A stretch of DNA of 34,528 nucleotides from Paenimyroides viscosum (GCF_003858535.1 NZ_RQTJ01000029.1:590-35117); one strand, 5' to 3'; numbered from the stretch's first letter, positions 8,008-18,030 are shown. A program made the numbers and translations. Notes: generated by a model from the sequence alone, not told the origin.

Positions 8008-8475
8008 ATGAAAAAAGTAAGTACTTTATTATTTGCCTCAACAATTACCTTATTTTTATTATCTGCATGTTCTAGTGACGATAACGCACCTGCCCCACAA
8101 CCAGAACCAGTAAACCACTTATTGGGCAAATGGAAACTAAACACTATGAGCATAAAATCTTATGAAGATGGTGAACTTGTAGGTGAAAATAATGATCTAC
8201 CTGTTGCATCGCAAATTACATGGGAATATGAATTTAAAGCCGATTTATCAGTAGAATATTACATGGCTATACCGGCTGCAGAGTTTGAAGAAAAAGGTAA
8301 AGGAACCTATTCTACTTCTGGAAACTCAATAACCATAACAATTGATGGTGAGCCAGGTGTTTTTGAAATTTCTAAAAACGATGCAGACAATTTACACTTA
8401 AAAATGACGGAAGAAGAAGAAAGCGGTGGCGTTATCTATAAAGAAGAAATGGAACAAAAGTTTATTAGAAAATAA
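8008..8475 (+). CDS. Lipocalin-like lipoprotein (155 aa)
   Basis: Lipoprotein signal MKKVSTLLFASTITLFLLSAC with acylated Cys21 in LLSAC, followed by SSDDNAPAPQPEP, an acidic, proline-rich tether consistent with surface-export signals of Bacteroidota lipoproteins. The mature domain begins HLLGKWKLNTMSI, the GxW start of lipocalin-like domains, and continues as short beta strands (ITWEYEFKADLSVEY, KGTYSTSGNSITITIDG, LHLKMTEEE). Ligand and function are unknown. It is monocistronic, with its own promoter and a strong terminator shared with the convergent gene. Confidence 0.8.
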   Translation: MKKVSTLLFASTITLFLLSACSSDDNAPAPQPEPVNHLLGKWKLNTMSIKSYEDGELVGENNDLPVASQITWEYEFKADLSVEYYMAIPAAEFEEKGKGTYSTSGNSITITIDGEPGVFEISKNDADNLHLKMTEEEESGGVIYKEEMEQKFIRK

Positions 8476-8484
8476 TATATTGTT

Positions 8485-8513
8485 AAAAAACCACTCGTAG
8501 GAGTGGTTTTTTT
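8485..8513. terminator. Bidirectional terminator
   Basis: CCACTC (8491-8496), loop GTAG, GAGTGG (8501-8506), with A-run 8485-8490 and T-run 8507-8513. The flanking A/T tracts extend the stem. It serves the lipoprotein gene on plus and the convergent small gene on minus, whose stop codon (8512-8514) overlaps the T-run. Confidence 0.9.
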
Positions 8514-8733
8514 ATTTAGGCATTTTAACATACGGTAATATCCTTTTTTTGTTAAAGGCATTCACCCCGTTTAAAGGAACCATTTCTATTGGATCTACGT
8601 ACCATTTGTTAACTCCTATATCAAAATACGCCAAGGCATTTGACACAAGATTGTTAACATCGCGATTTACCACGTACATACCCGACTGATCCGGCTGATT
8701 TTCCGGATAATCTAACCATTTAAAATTCTTCAT
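8512..8733 (-). CDS. Small hypothetical protein (73 aa)
   Basis: Unrecognised soluble protein. It begins MKNFKWLDYPENQPDQSGMYVV and ends KKRILPYVKMPK. The pattern of aromatic residues with P-x-x-x-G-x-Y-x-V (PDQSGMYVV) and a later ALAYFDIGVNKWYVD resembles small beta-rich domains such as DUF551-like proteins of phage or bacterial origin; this is a loose resemblance. It is convergent with the lipoprotein gene and shares its terminator. Product composition and a clean ATG support it being real. Confidence 0.6.
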   Translation of the reverse strand: MKNFKWLDYPENQPDQSGMYVVNRDVNNLVSNALAYFDIGVNKWYVDPIEMVPLNGVNAFNKKRILPYVKMPK

Positions 8734-9150
8734 AGCTTTTTTTCTTAAATTTAGTGAAAATTATTTTACCAATCCTATGCAGGCATGGTTGATTCATTTT
8801 TATTTGTATGATGATTAAAAGCAATCCGTTGGTTGTATTTATTTCCACCGCATAGGAGGAACATAGATTTTTCTTATGTTTTTAAAAGTTTATGATAGGC
8901 GTTTTACTTTTAGCATAGCAAACTATGTGAAAAAATAATATCATTTTCTATCCCTTCTATACGAAATAGTTATAATTCTATACGCCTATGTGGTTATTTT
9001 TTTATTTATTTTGAATTACACCCATCGAGTTAAAAGTAGTTTATAAAACATTCGTTCTTAAAAACAGGAGTATCATTCTGAAATCAAACCTATCAACATT
9101 CAGCTTCTACTGTTTTATTTAGTATGAGGCTTGTAAGGTATCAATACAAA
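8734..9150. repeat. Non-coding region with CATAG/CTATG-word repeat element
   Basis: No gene is seen. 8850-9000 is dense in words built on CATAG and its complement: GCATAGG and ACATAGA near 8850-8866, CATAG-CAAA-CTATG at 8914-8927, and GCCTATGTGG near 8982. AACATA (8860-8865) pairs with TATGTT (8875-8880). Similar CTATGTGG-rich elements occur between genes in flavobacterial genomes from memory. Only one copy is in the window. Confidence 0.4.
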
Positions 9151-10317
9151 TTATTTTTTGTTTGAATTAGCTTTAAGCACTAAGTAGCCAATTGTTCCTG
9201 CAATGATTGAAGTGAGCAACACCGAGATTTTTGCTTCGGATACAAATAATGGTTCTTTAAACGAAAGTATCGAAATAAAAATAGACATTGTAAAACCTAT
9301 TCCGGCAAGCATTCCTACACCAATTATATGCATCCAAGTGCTTCCTTCGGGTAAAGATGCAATACCCAATCTTGTACATACCCACGATGTAAGCAATATG
9401 CCTATAGGTTTACCAAAAAATAAGCCGAAAAATATTCCCAATCCTAAAGGGGCAGTTAACCCGTGTACCATTTCGGACTGCCAGGTAATATTGGTATTGG
9501 CAAATGCAAACAGCGGAATTATAAAAAAGTTTACCGGTTTTATTAAAGCATGTTCTAATCTTTCTAAAGGTGATTCTACAGCTGTATCGTTTGTAGGAAG
9601 CGTCATAGCTACCATTACACCCGCAATTGTAGCGTGTATGCCCGAATGATGAACGAAATACCAAATAAAAATACCGGGTATAAGATACAAATATGGATTT
9701 TTAACCTTAAAACGATTCATTGCAATAAGCACTAGCATTGCTACAGCAGCGTATCCTAAGTATCCAAGTTGTATGCCCGAAGAATAAAAGAACGCAATAA
9801 CCAATATCGCAATAAGATCGTCTACAATTGCCAAAGCAGCGAGGAATATTTTTAAACTTATAGGAATTCTTTTATCTAACAAGGAAATAACTGCCAGCGC
9901 AAAGGCAATGTCTGTTGCCATAGGAATTGCCCAACCAGAAACTGTTTCGGTTCCATTATTAAATAGTAGAAAAATAATTGCAGGAACTATAGCGCCGCCT
10001 ATGGCACATAAAATAGGTAATAAGGCTTTTTTAGGTGATGATAGTTCACCTTCTACAATTTCTCTTTTAATTTCTAGTCCCACTAAAAGAAAAAACAGAG
10101 CCATAAAACCATCGTTTATCCATAAAGAAACGGAATATTTTAGATGGATTGATTCATTTTCATAACCTAAAGTAGTATCTAAAATATTTTGTAAAGTATT
10201 ACTTAAGGGTGAGTTAGCAACTATAAGTGATAGTATTACACACAAAAAAAGCAGAATACCACCAAAGTTATTTGATTTTACAAAATTTTTAAACACCGTT
10301 AAGTTAATCATACTCAT
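9151..10317 (-). CDS. nhaA: Na+/H+ antiporter NhaA
   Basis: Inner-membrane electrogenic antiporter for sodium and pH homeostasis. At 388 residues and about 12 hydrophobic segments the length is normal. It has GLEIKREIVEGEL (about 80-92), the unwound-helix region ATDIAFALAV with D136, and the ion-binding pair D166-D167 in ALAIVDDLIAIL, equivalent to E. coli D163/D164. The C-terminal HIIGVGMLAGIGFTMSIFISIL is also characteristic. Start may be M1 or M3 (MSM); both are close to a minus-strand -7 element at 10343-10350. Confidence 0.97.
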   Translation of the reverse strand: MSMINLTVFKNFVKSNNFGGILLFLCVILSLIVANSPLSNTLQNILDTTLGYENESIHLKYSVSLWINDGFMALFFLLVGLEIKREIVEGELSSPKKALLPILCAIGGAIVPAIIFLLFNNGTETVSGWAIPMATDIAFALAVISLLDKRIPISLKIFLAALAIVDDLIAILVIAFFYSSGIQLGYLGYAAVAMLVLIAMNRFKVKNPYLYLIPGIFIWYFVHHSGIHATIAGVMVAMTLPTNDTAVESPLERLEHALIKPVNFFIIPLFAFANTNITWQSEMVHGLTAPLGLGIFFGLFFGKPIGILLTSWVCTRLGIASLPEGSTWMHIIGVGMLAGIGFTMSIFISILSFKEPLFVSEAKISVLLTSIIAGTIGYLVLKANSNKK

Positions 10318-10342
10318 GATCTATTTTTTTATTGCAATGCTG

Positions 10343-10350
10343 CAAAGATA
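10343..10350 (-). promoter_or_regulatory. Candidate -7 promoter element of nhaA
   Basis: CAAAGATA on plus is TATCTTTG on minus, an exact TAnnTTTG match 26 bases before the nhaA start at 10317. Confidence 0.5.
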
Positions 10351-10457
10351 CCATTAACCGCAATAAATTGAAGTATTATCTTATGCATTCATTTCAAATA
10401 ACCAAAATACTTTAGTTATTGGTTTATATTTACAAAGTTGCTGCAAAGTGTTGTATC

Positions 10458-12773
10458 TTAAAAAGGATAACCAATTGCTATGTTTAGCATTAAATTATCG
10501 CGACGCCAGTATTTATCTTTAAAATTAATTTCGTTAAAACTCCAACGATCACCTTTTGGATAATAAGGTACACGTAATGGTATCGCTAAATCGGTTCTAA
10601 GTATCAGTATATTAAAATCAAAACGTAAACCTATACCTGCGCCCACGGCAATTTCAGACAAAAAATCTTTGCTTATTTTTCCGCCTTCGCGTCCTTCTTC
10701 ATCATTAAACAACCATACATTACCGGCATCAACAAACGCAGCGATATTTAGAAAACTCACTAGTTTTTTACGGTATTCCACATTGGCTTCTAACTTAATA
10801 TCACCCGCCTGATCGTGAAAAAAAGAAGATTTATCGTTACGGGGATCATAGCTCCCTGGTCCAAGCGTACGTGCTCTAAAAGCGCGTATGCTGTTGCTTC
10901 CACCAACAAAAAACTGCTTTGAAAAAGGCATGTGAATAGAGTTTCCGTAAGGATACGCTACCCCACCTATAAAACGCGTGGCAATTTGCGAAGTTTCATC
11001 TAACTTTAAGTAATATCTAAAATCGTGTTCCATTTTTACATATTGGCTGTAAGGAACTCCTAATATTGTTTTAGGTTCTTCTTGATCGGCATTTGCTCCC
11101 GAAATTAACCCCGTTAAATTGGCAGATAAATCCAATAATCCCTTATAATAAAACGTATGTTTTTTAGGAAGCATGGTTGTGGTATATGTATAGGAATATA
11201 CAGGACCAAAAATTAACTGACGCTCTGTTATACGTGCTAACGATGGATTGTCTGCCTTCTGCTCTTCGAACTTAGCTGTTTCATTTTCAGGAGTTACATA
11301 CGTAATTTCTATCAGTTTTAAATCATGTTCACGCAAGGCGTTTTCTTTCCAAATATATCCAAATGATGCATTAAAATTATGTAAGGTGTACAACTGTGTC
11401 CGGTTTTGAAATTCGTACCCCAACTCTACCCTTGTGCGGGGCACAAAAGCACTTGACGATTCAAATTTAAAAGGTGCAATAATTCGCGGCCACGTTAAAC
11501 TAAACCTACTACCTACACGGTAAATATTGTTGGCATCTTTATTACCACCCAACTGAAAATCGATGGCAGTATAAAGCGTGGCTGCAAAAAGTTCGGCTCC
11601 TCTTAAAAAATTACGGTGGCGCCAATTAAAGTTTACTTCGCCACCCACATAACTTGCCGAGTTTGATTTACCCAAGGTTTCTAAACGCAACGATTTAAAA
11701 TCGTTTGGTGTAAGGTAGTAAAACACATCAAATTTATTTGAAAGTGAATCGGTTAACACAAACTGATTTTTAACAAACTTAAACGTTCCCAGATTAATCA
11801 ACCTGCTTAAGGTAAGGTTGTGGTTGGATCTGTTGTACAAATCGCCCGACTTAAAATACAAGGCGCGATCGTAAATCTGTGGTCTAAATTTTTTCTTTGG
11901 ATCAATAATGTAGCTGTTTTCTTTCCATAAAAGGGTATCCACATCTGCCCGAACCAAATTTCTACGGTTGCGGTTGCTGCGTAAGTTATAGTCAGAAAAT
12001 ATGTAGATTTTATCTATAGTAAATTGTTTACGCGCTAGTTCGGGTGTGTTGTTCTTCACCTTTAGGTTTAAATCTACCTTATGCTTCACTTCGGTACTGT
12101 CTACCTGAATGATTAAATTATCAGGATCAAAATAATAAAAACCGTTTTCTTTTAAGGATGCATCTATACGCTCGCGTTCGGTTTTAATAACTTCTAAATT
12201 AAAAGGTTCGTTTACCTTTAACAATGTTTTGTCGACTGTTTTGTTTATTTCGGTTGATAAAACGGTGCTGTCTGTAGGAAAAGTAACCTTGTTAATTAGA
12301 TATTGTGTGCGTGGCGACACATTGTATTTAATTTTAACTTTTTTATTTTTTGGTAAGGTATCGTACGAAGCCGAAATATTAAAATAACCACGGTTTTCGC
12401 CGGTATTTTCTATAAGATCTAAATTAAACGGAATATCCACATCACTTAAATGTACAGGCTTCTCGCCTACCTTGTATTTTAACCAATGTTTGAAACCTTT
12501 GTCTTTTTTAGGTTCGCTTGTTATGTTGTATATGTACAATTTTGGTCGTAAGCCTAAAAACGAAGCGTTAGGTTTTGGTGTTAACGATGCTTCTAAAACA
12601 TTTTTAAGTTCTGTTTTTTTTGATTTTGACAAAGAATCACTTAAAATGTTAATGGACGCACCAGTGTATAGGTAATCACCTTCGGGTACAAATCGGGTAT
12701 TGCTGCAACCAACTAAAAACAGTGCTGTTGCGGCAAAAAATGCTTTATTTAGTTGTTGTGGTAGCTTGCTCAT
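10458..12773 (-). CDS. tamL: TamL, lipidated Omp85-family outer membrane assembly protein
   Basis: Outer-membrane half of the translocation and assembly module. From the preferred ATG at 12773 the protein is 771 aa. It has a lipoprotein signal with C23 in FLVGCSN, POTRA-like segments (about 25-330, including repeated KVNEPFNLEVIKTERERIDASL-type elements), and a C-terminal Omp85 barrel with GGSNSIRAFRARTLGPGSY (the L6 RGF-like loop) ending MLNIAIGYPF with terminal Phe. Lipidated TamA homologues are known from Bacteroidota as TamL. The frame is open to 12854, but only the 12773 start places a lipoprotein signal at the N-terminus. Its first 29 bases overlap the end of tamB, implying translational coupling. 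Confidence 0.88.
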   Translation of the reverse strand: MSKLPQQLNKAFFAATALFLVGCSNTRFVPEGDYLYTGASINILSDSLSKSKKTELKNVLEASLTPKPNASFLGLRPKLYIYNITSEPKKDKGFKHWLKYKVGEKPVHLSDVDIPFNLDLIENTGENRGYFNISASYDTLPKNKKVKIKYNVSPRTQYLINKVTFPTDSTVLSTEINKTVDKTLLKVNEPFNLEVIKTERERIDASLKENGFYYFDPDNLIIQVDSTEVKHKVDLNLKVKNNTPELARKQFTIDKIYIFSDYNLRSNRNRRNLVRADVDTLLWKENSYIIDPKKKFRPQIYDRALYFKSGDLYNRSNHNLTLSRLINLGTFKFVKNQFVLTDSLSNKFDVFYYLTPNDFKSLRLETLGKSNSASYVGGEVNFNWRHRNFLRGAELFAATLYTAIDFQLGGNKDANNIYRVGSRFSLTWPRIIAPFKFESSSAFVPRTRVELGYEFQNRTQLYTLHNFNASFGYIWKENALREHDLKLIEITYVTPENETAKFEEQKADNPSLARITERQLIFGPVYSYTYTTTMLPKKHTFYYKGLLDLSANLTGLISGANADQEEPKTILGVPYSQYVKMEHDFRYYLKLDETSQIATRFIGGVAYPYGNSIHMPFSKQFFVGGSNSIRAFRARTLGPGSYDPRNDKSSFFHDQAGDIKLEANVEYRKKLVSFLNIAAFVDAGNVWLFNDEEGREGGKISKDFLSEIAVGAGIGLRFDFNILILRTDLAIPLRVPYYPKGDRWSFNEINFKDKYWRRDNLMLNIAIGYPF

Positions 12774-15700
12774 TTTGTAATGTTCTTTGGGTTCTTTTAA
12801 ATTCACGGTTGCGTTTACGGCGACGTAATAAATCACTAAACTGGTTGTAATCAAGTGTTATAACAAAACCAACACCTGTTTCTATAATCTGCCCTTGTAA
12901 TGCTACTTGATATTCGTTTTTACGATATGCTTTTAACATGTATCTACCATCGCGTGACAATAAATATTCTATCTGAATATCACCGGCAATATTGGTCATT
13001 TGTTCGTTTTGGCGTTCAGATCCTTCCAAACCAAAATTACTACCTACGGTAACTTTTAAACGGTCGTTAAGCAGTGATTTAGAAACACCAATGTTTAAAT
13101 CGGTTCTGTTTTCACGTGTTCCGGTGGTATAATCGTCTGACGATTCTAAATCGAAGTTTAATTCTACGCCTTCTACCAAATCTGCAGCCAAATTATTTAA
13201 TTGTTCAGACAACATACGGCTAACACTTTGGCGAGCCATACTTTCTGCAGACATACCTGTACTGCTTTGGAACGGATTTTCGCCAATGAACCTATTTAGC
13301 AACAACAAGGCAAAAACTTGTTTATTCATTTCGGATTGTTCGGTACGAAGCTGATCTAATTTTGAATCTACCAAACTTGTAACATCAGATGATACTCCCG
13401 GGTTGTTTCCATCAATCTCAATATCAAACGAAATAATAGGTTTTAAAAGTTCGCCCGTCATTTTAAGAAAGGTATTAAACGGAATGCGCTGTTTGAACAT
13501 ATTGGCTTGTTCATCATCGTCTAATTGCTGTTGAACCAAATCTAGTGGTGCCGCTTTTGTTTTGTAAATTGCCGTGATGTCTACATTGGCTTTTGTTGGT
13601 TCGCCTGTCCAAACAATAGAACTGCCTTCTTGAATAACGAAACGACGTTTTAATAAACTTACCGACATTTCATAAGCACCTTCATTTACTTCGTATCTAC
13701 CAACAAGCGTTGTTTTACCCGATGGATCTATTCCGCCAGTTAATTCTGCTTCACCTTGTAATTTTATAAAATCTCCGTTAGCCTTATCAATAATGATAGA
13801 AAGTTTGGCATCTTTATTTAGTTCGATATTTATGTTTACGTCTAAACCTTTCAGGGTTTCATCCAGTTCGTCTTGCGGATCTTTTAAGGTATCTTCTAAC
13901 GCCAACTGATCTTTGTCTACAAACTCAATAATACCTTCGCGTTCTTGCAACGCGGGGCTAGATTGTGGTAAAACAAATGTAAAATCGGTTTTATCGGTTA
14001 CGGTAATTGTTCCATCTATTTTTGGCAGGTTCATATCGCCTTTAACACCGATGTTTGCATTGATTGCCATAACACCGTATAAAATTTGATTATCGGTTTT
14101 TGTTGAATTAACCACTTTAAAATCACGCGCTGATACATTTAATCCAAATTTAAAATCTTGATAGGTTTGTGTTAAAACAGCTCCGTCTATTGTTAGTGCG
14201 TTGCCATCGGTATCATTAATTTTAAAGGAATTAAACTCAATTCCACGGTTTGTGAAGCTAATTTCATCATTCATATTCTGAAAGGTGGTATTAAGCTGGG
14301 TTACCCCAAAACCTGCATTGTTGAATTTAAGACCACCTAGAATAGAAGGTTTGTCAGTGGTGCCCGAAACCTTTAATTTACCCGAAATGTGTCCTTTGGC
14401 ATCGGTTAACTGGTTCATAGAAAAACCTTGTATACTGGTCATTTGCAGTGCCTGAATATCTACATCGGCATTAAAGCTACTGGTAGCGGTATCGTAACTT
14501 CCTTTAAGTACCATATTGTTATCAAACCCGCTTAACTTTACATCGGCATTGTATAAACTTGCGGTTTCGTTAGCGACCTCAGCGTCTATTGTTCCTATAG
14601 CATTGCCAAAAACCTTTAAATCTTTTACGTTTAAATTGGCTGTAAGGCGCAAATCGTTCATTAAATCTTTAATTTCTGCTTCCCCATTAATGGTTCCTTC
14701 TGCTAATAAAGAATCTTTGCGCACAATTTCGGTTAAGGTTTCAATCTTAAAATCCTGGAATTTTATGTTTAAAGGTGCTGTTGGTTCTGTACCGTTAGAA
14801 TTTACCAAAATGGAACTGTTGTTGTTGCTTAATTGTAAATTTTGGGCAACAATACCTGTTGGGTAAATGATTAACTTATTATCGGCAGCAATTGCCCAGG
14901 TATCGTAATTAAGAACCAAACCATCTTGTTTTAACGAGACATCGATCAACTCATTAGCTGTTGCTACATTTCCGGCAATTTTATACTGTACTTCGTCTTT
15001 TTCGTTTTTAACCATTAGGTTATAATCAATCACATCGTTCTTTACAAAACCATCTAACACAATATTTGCCAGTCTAAACTGTTCACTGTCTAATTCATTT
15101 AATGTTACAGCATAATTTAAACTTTCTTCGTCGTTACCTGCCGAAAGTTTGATGTCGTTGAGTTTATAAGCACCATATTCTAATTGCGGCACACTACCAT
15201 AAACGGTTATTTTACGAGTATCGGCATTGTAAGCACCATATAAATTAATGGTTTGGAAGGATTTTAATTCTGGAACAAATTTACGTATTAGGTCGTCGTT
15301 CTTAATTTTCCCACGGAAATCAAAATATTGCGATGGAGCAATGGCAAGTGGTTCTGTTGATTGTTTTTGAAACTGATAATATTGATTAACCGTATTTAGA
15401 AGCGATGTACTTATCTCGGTAAGCTTGTATTTTCCGGTGATTGATGCATCAACAATTTGCGAACGTAGATCGATGCTGTTAATGGTATCGTTACTTACCG
15501 CCTTTAAGCTGACTTCGCTAACAGGATAAATTTCTTCACCATCAGACAATACAAAATCTTGCAAAAGCAGTTCGCCGTTTAAAGCATCAGGATTTAAAGA
15601 CGAAAAATCGGCATTCAATTTTCCTGCCAGTGCCATTGGTGTAGCATAAAAGCCCAATTTGTTTAAATCTACCTTGTACACCGTACCTTCTGTTTTAAGC

Positions 15701-17784
15701 GTAGGTGCATCGGCATTATAAACGCCACTTGCAACTATATTCAGCTTGGCATTTTCATCGTCAGAATTTAGTGTAACGTTGTAATTACCGTTGGTTAAAG
15801 CGCCTTTTACCGAAACACTACGGTAGGTATAGCCTTTAAAACCAGCTTCTGTAACAAAAGCATTAACGGTTGCATTGTTTTTTTCGAAATTAAAACCAGT
15901 ACCTTTGATTTCGGCATTTGCAGTTACTGAACCTAAATCTTTATTTTTTAATAATTTACCAACGTTAAAATTTGCTAACGTGGCTTTTAAATCATAACGC
16001 TCGGCATTTTTTACCTTTTGGTTAAACGTTCCGGTAATTTTTGCATTACCAAAAGAAGTCTGCATACCTAAATCGGCATAAATATCGTTTAAACCACCTT
16101 TAAGCTTGCCTGAAACAGATAGGTTTTCGGGGATTTCAATGCTATTTGGAATACTGTTTTTGGGTACCAAAGCGGTAATCAACTGTTTATTTGCCGTAAG
16201 ATCGTTTACTTTAAGATTTACCCATAAATTATCGGTATCCAACGCATTTTTAATGGTACCAGCAGCATTTACGTTTAAGTTACCCAAGCCGCTTAACTTA
16301 AATTCCTGCACCAAAAGATCGTTCACAATACCTTTTACATTAGCCGTAAGGTTAAGCACCGCATTTGGATATTTGTTAAACGGAACGGTATTTTTTAAGT
16401 TTGGAGCCAACCACAAAATATCTTTAAAACCAATTTTGTTTTGCGGCAAGTTTGCTTCTATAGCAACATTTCCTAAATTGTTAGATAAATCGTCTATAGA
16501 TGCATACTGCAATTTTAAACTGCGCTGTAAAAAGGTATTTGGCGTTTTAAGTGTAAGATTTTCTAATAAAGTTTCGGTTTCGGCATATTTGAATTTAGTT
16601 GATAATTCTTCTAACACAAAGCCGCTTTTTTCTATAAAAGTCAAATCCTTAACTTCGCCCGCTACATTTGTGTCAACCAATTCCAAACTGCGCACTTTAC
16701 CTTTTAGTTGTGCTATATTTAAATGATTAGCATTAAAGCTTTTGGTGGTATTTTCGCCTTTGCCGTTATTATAAACTACGTTTACATTATCTAAATCGGC
16801 TTTTTGCAACACCACTTTTAATGGATTTGCTGTTGAAGCTACGCTGTCATTTTCTGTGGTTGATGCCACTGCCTGTGCCGCTTTAGAATCTGGAGTTAGT
16901 AGAATATCAACAAAAGCATCTTTAAAATTCAAATTCTTTAGGTTGAAATTAGAATTTGGCAGATCTAATTGATCAATTTTAGAAGACAGTTCCTTAAATA
17001 CGATTTTTGCTCGGGTTGCCGAATTTTCATCGTCATAAAGCACATCGAAATTGGTAAGGTTTAAACTTTTAACATCAACTTTTAACGGATTTTTCTGTGA
17101 AAGTGAATCTACCGTTTCTTCAACATTTTCTGCCACTTCTTGTAACAACCCTTGATTAAATGTCAGTTTTAAACCATCGGCATTTATGTAATTAACCGCA
17201 TAATCATTGGTTTCTAAATTAAAAGTGGTAACAATTGTTTTTAAATTGGTAAGTTTTAGGGCAATGTCGTTTTTACTGTTTACATCTTTATAAGCCACAT
17301 TCACATTTTGTAACTGAATTTTATCTAAATCAATTACAAACGGTTTGCTATCGTCGGTATCTTCTTCTTTTGTTGCAAAAGCATCAATAATATAATCGAA
17401 ATTAAAAGTATCATCGGCACGTTTTATAACGTTTGCGTTTAATCCATCTAGATCTATCGAAGTAAATTGCGCGGTATTGTTTAATAATTTTGGAAGATTA
17501 AGACCTACATTTAATTGGTTTACATATAAAAGTGTATCAACATCTTGCCCTTGCAGAAAAAGGTTTTCTATTTCTATTTTATTGGGAAAATGGACATAAA
17601 CACGATCTAAGGAAACCTTTGTTTTAATTTTATCTTCTAAATAAGTAACCAGTTTGTCTTTTACAAAATTTTGAACAGCAGGAAACTGTAGCGAATATAT
17701 CGCCACCAAAATAATCACCAATAAGCAGGCGAAGGTAATTAAAAGGTATTTAACTACTTTCCAAATCTTCTTTTTCAAACTCAA
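12745..17784 (-). CDS. tamB: TamB, translocation and assembly module inner-membrane protein
   Basis: A 1679-residue AsmA-like lipid-transfer bridge that spans the periplasm and works with TamL. The N-terminal anchor helix is at about 12-34 (VKYLLITFACLLVIILVAIY). An AsmA-like start follows (VKDKLVTYLEDKIKTKVSLDRVYVHFPNKIEIENLFL), then a very long beta-rich repetitive body. The TamB C-terminal domain (DUF490) is near 1440-1640, with QVFALLLLNRFIGENPF and a final LNIGVSKSLLNDRLKVTVGSNF region. Length is longer than E. coli TamB (~1260) but normal for Bacteroidota. ATG 17784 begins just before the anchor. tamL follows with overlap, so the two form one operon. Confidence 0.95.
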   Translation of the reverse strand: MSLKKKIWKVVKYLLITFACLLVIILVAIYSLQFPAVQNFVKDKLVTYLEDKIKTKVSLDRVYVHFPNKIEIENLFLQGQDVDTLLYVNQLNVGLNLPKLLNNTAQFTSIDLDGLNANVIKRADDTFNFDYIIDAFATKEEDTDDSKPFVIDLDKIQLQNVNVAYKDVNSKNDIALKLTNLKTIVTTFNLETNDYAVNYINADGLKLTFNQGLLQEVAENVEETVDSLSQKNPLKVDVKSLNLTNFDVLYDDENSATRAKIVFKELSSKIDQLDLPNSNFNLKNLNFKDAFVDILLTPDSKAAQAVASTTENDSVASTANPLKVVLQKADLDNVNVVYNNGKGENTTKSFNANHLNIAQLKGKVRSLELVDTNVAGEVKDLTFIEKSGFVLEELSTKFKYAETETLLENLTLKTPNTFLQRSLKLQYASIDDLSNNLGNVAIEANLPQNKIGFKDILWLAPNLKNTVPFNKYPNAVLNLTANVKGIVNDLLVQEFKLSGLGNLNVNAAGTIKNALDTDNLWVNLKVNDLTANKQLITALVPKNSIPNSIEIPENLSVSGKLKGGLNDIYADLGMQTSFGNAKITGTFNQKVKNAERYDLKATLANFNVGKLLKNKDLGSVTANAEIKGTGFNFEKNNATVNAFVTEAGFKGYTYRSVSVKGALTNGNYNVTLNSDDENAKLNIVASGVYNADAPTLKTEGTVYKVDLNKLGFYATPMALAGKLNADFSSLNPDALNGELLLQDFVLSDGEEIYPVSEVSLKAVSNDTINSIDLRSQIVDASITGKYKLTEISTSLLNTVNQYYQFQKQSTEPLAIAPSQYFDFRGKIKNDDLIRKFVPELKSFQTINLYGAYNADTRKITVYGSVPQLEYGAYKLNDIKLSAGNDEESLNYAVTLNELDSEQFRLANIVLDGFVKNDVIDYNLMVKNEKDEVQYKIAGNVATANELIDVSLKQDGLVLNYDTWAIAADNKLIIYPTGIVAQNLQLSNNNSSILVNSNGTEPTAPLNIKFQDFKIETLTEIVRKDSLLAEGTINGEAEIKDLMNDLRLTANLNVKDLKVFGNAIGTIDAEVANETASLYNADVKLSGFDNNMVLKGSYDTATSSFNADVDIQALQMTSIQGFSMNQLTDAKGHISGKLKVSGTTDKPSILGGLKFNNAGFGVTQLNTTFQNMNDEISFTNRGIEFNSFKINDTDGNALTIDGAVLTQTYQDFKFGLNVSARDFKVVNSTKTDNQILYGVMAINANIGVKGDMNLPKIDGTITVTDKTDFTFVLPQSSPALQEREGIIEFVDKDQLALEDTLKDPQDELDETLKGLDVNINIELNKDAKLSIIIDKANGDFIKLQGEAELTGGIDPSGKTTLVGRYEVNEGAYEMSVSLLKRRFVIQEGSSIVWTGEPTKANVDITAIYKTKAAPLDLVQQQLDDDEQANMFKQRIPFNTFLKMTGELLKPIISFDIEIDGNNPGVSSDVTSLVDSKLDQLRTEQSEMNKQVFALLLLNRFIGENPFQSSTGMSAESMARQSVSRMLSEQLNNLAADLVEGVELNFDLESSDDYTTGTRENRTDLNIGVSKSLLNDRLKVTVGSNFGLEGSERQNEQMTNIAGDIQIEYLLSRDGRYMLKAYRKNEYQVALQGQIIETGVGFVITLDYNQFSDLLRRRKRNREFKRTQRTLQNEQATTTTK

Positions 17785-18030
17785 TTTTTTTTTCTTTTCC
17801 TAACAAAAATATTCATAATTAATTGTAAAAGAAAGTTATTTATGAGTTTATTATTACAAATTGTGTGGTATTTGGTAGTTTGGAAGGTAAAACTGTTTAT
17901 TTGTTGAATCGATGAATTGTTGATCCCGATGGCTCGGGACAAGTTTTGTTGATTTGTTGAATCGTTGAATTGATGAATTGATGAATTGATGAATCGTTGA
18001 GTTGTTGGTTTGTTGGTTTGTTGATTTGTA
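17785..18030. repeat. Low-complexity GTTGAAT/TTGATGAA tandem-like repeat with a small hairpin
   Basis: The 17785-18100 gap between tamB (upstream, minus) and the PLP lyase gene contains, at about 17895-18030, degenerate direct repeats of TTGATGAA, TTGAATCG and TTGTTGGT units (three exact copies of TTGATGAA-type near 17965-17990). Embedded at 17924-17939 is TCCCGA-TGGC-TCGGGA, a 6-bp hairpin. The frame read across it (NNSTIHQFINSS) is repeat-derived and not a gene. Similar repeats are recalled from other flavobacterial intergenic regions. Confidence 0.6.

Noticed and set aside
12774..12854. Longer tamL start (798 aa)
   Set aside because: The extra 27 codons overlap tamB and remove the lipoprotein signal from the N-terminus.
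16106..16726. Plus-strand frame inside tamB (206 codons), and similar at 14516-14866
   Set aside because: Antisense shadows of the strongly supported tamB coding frame.
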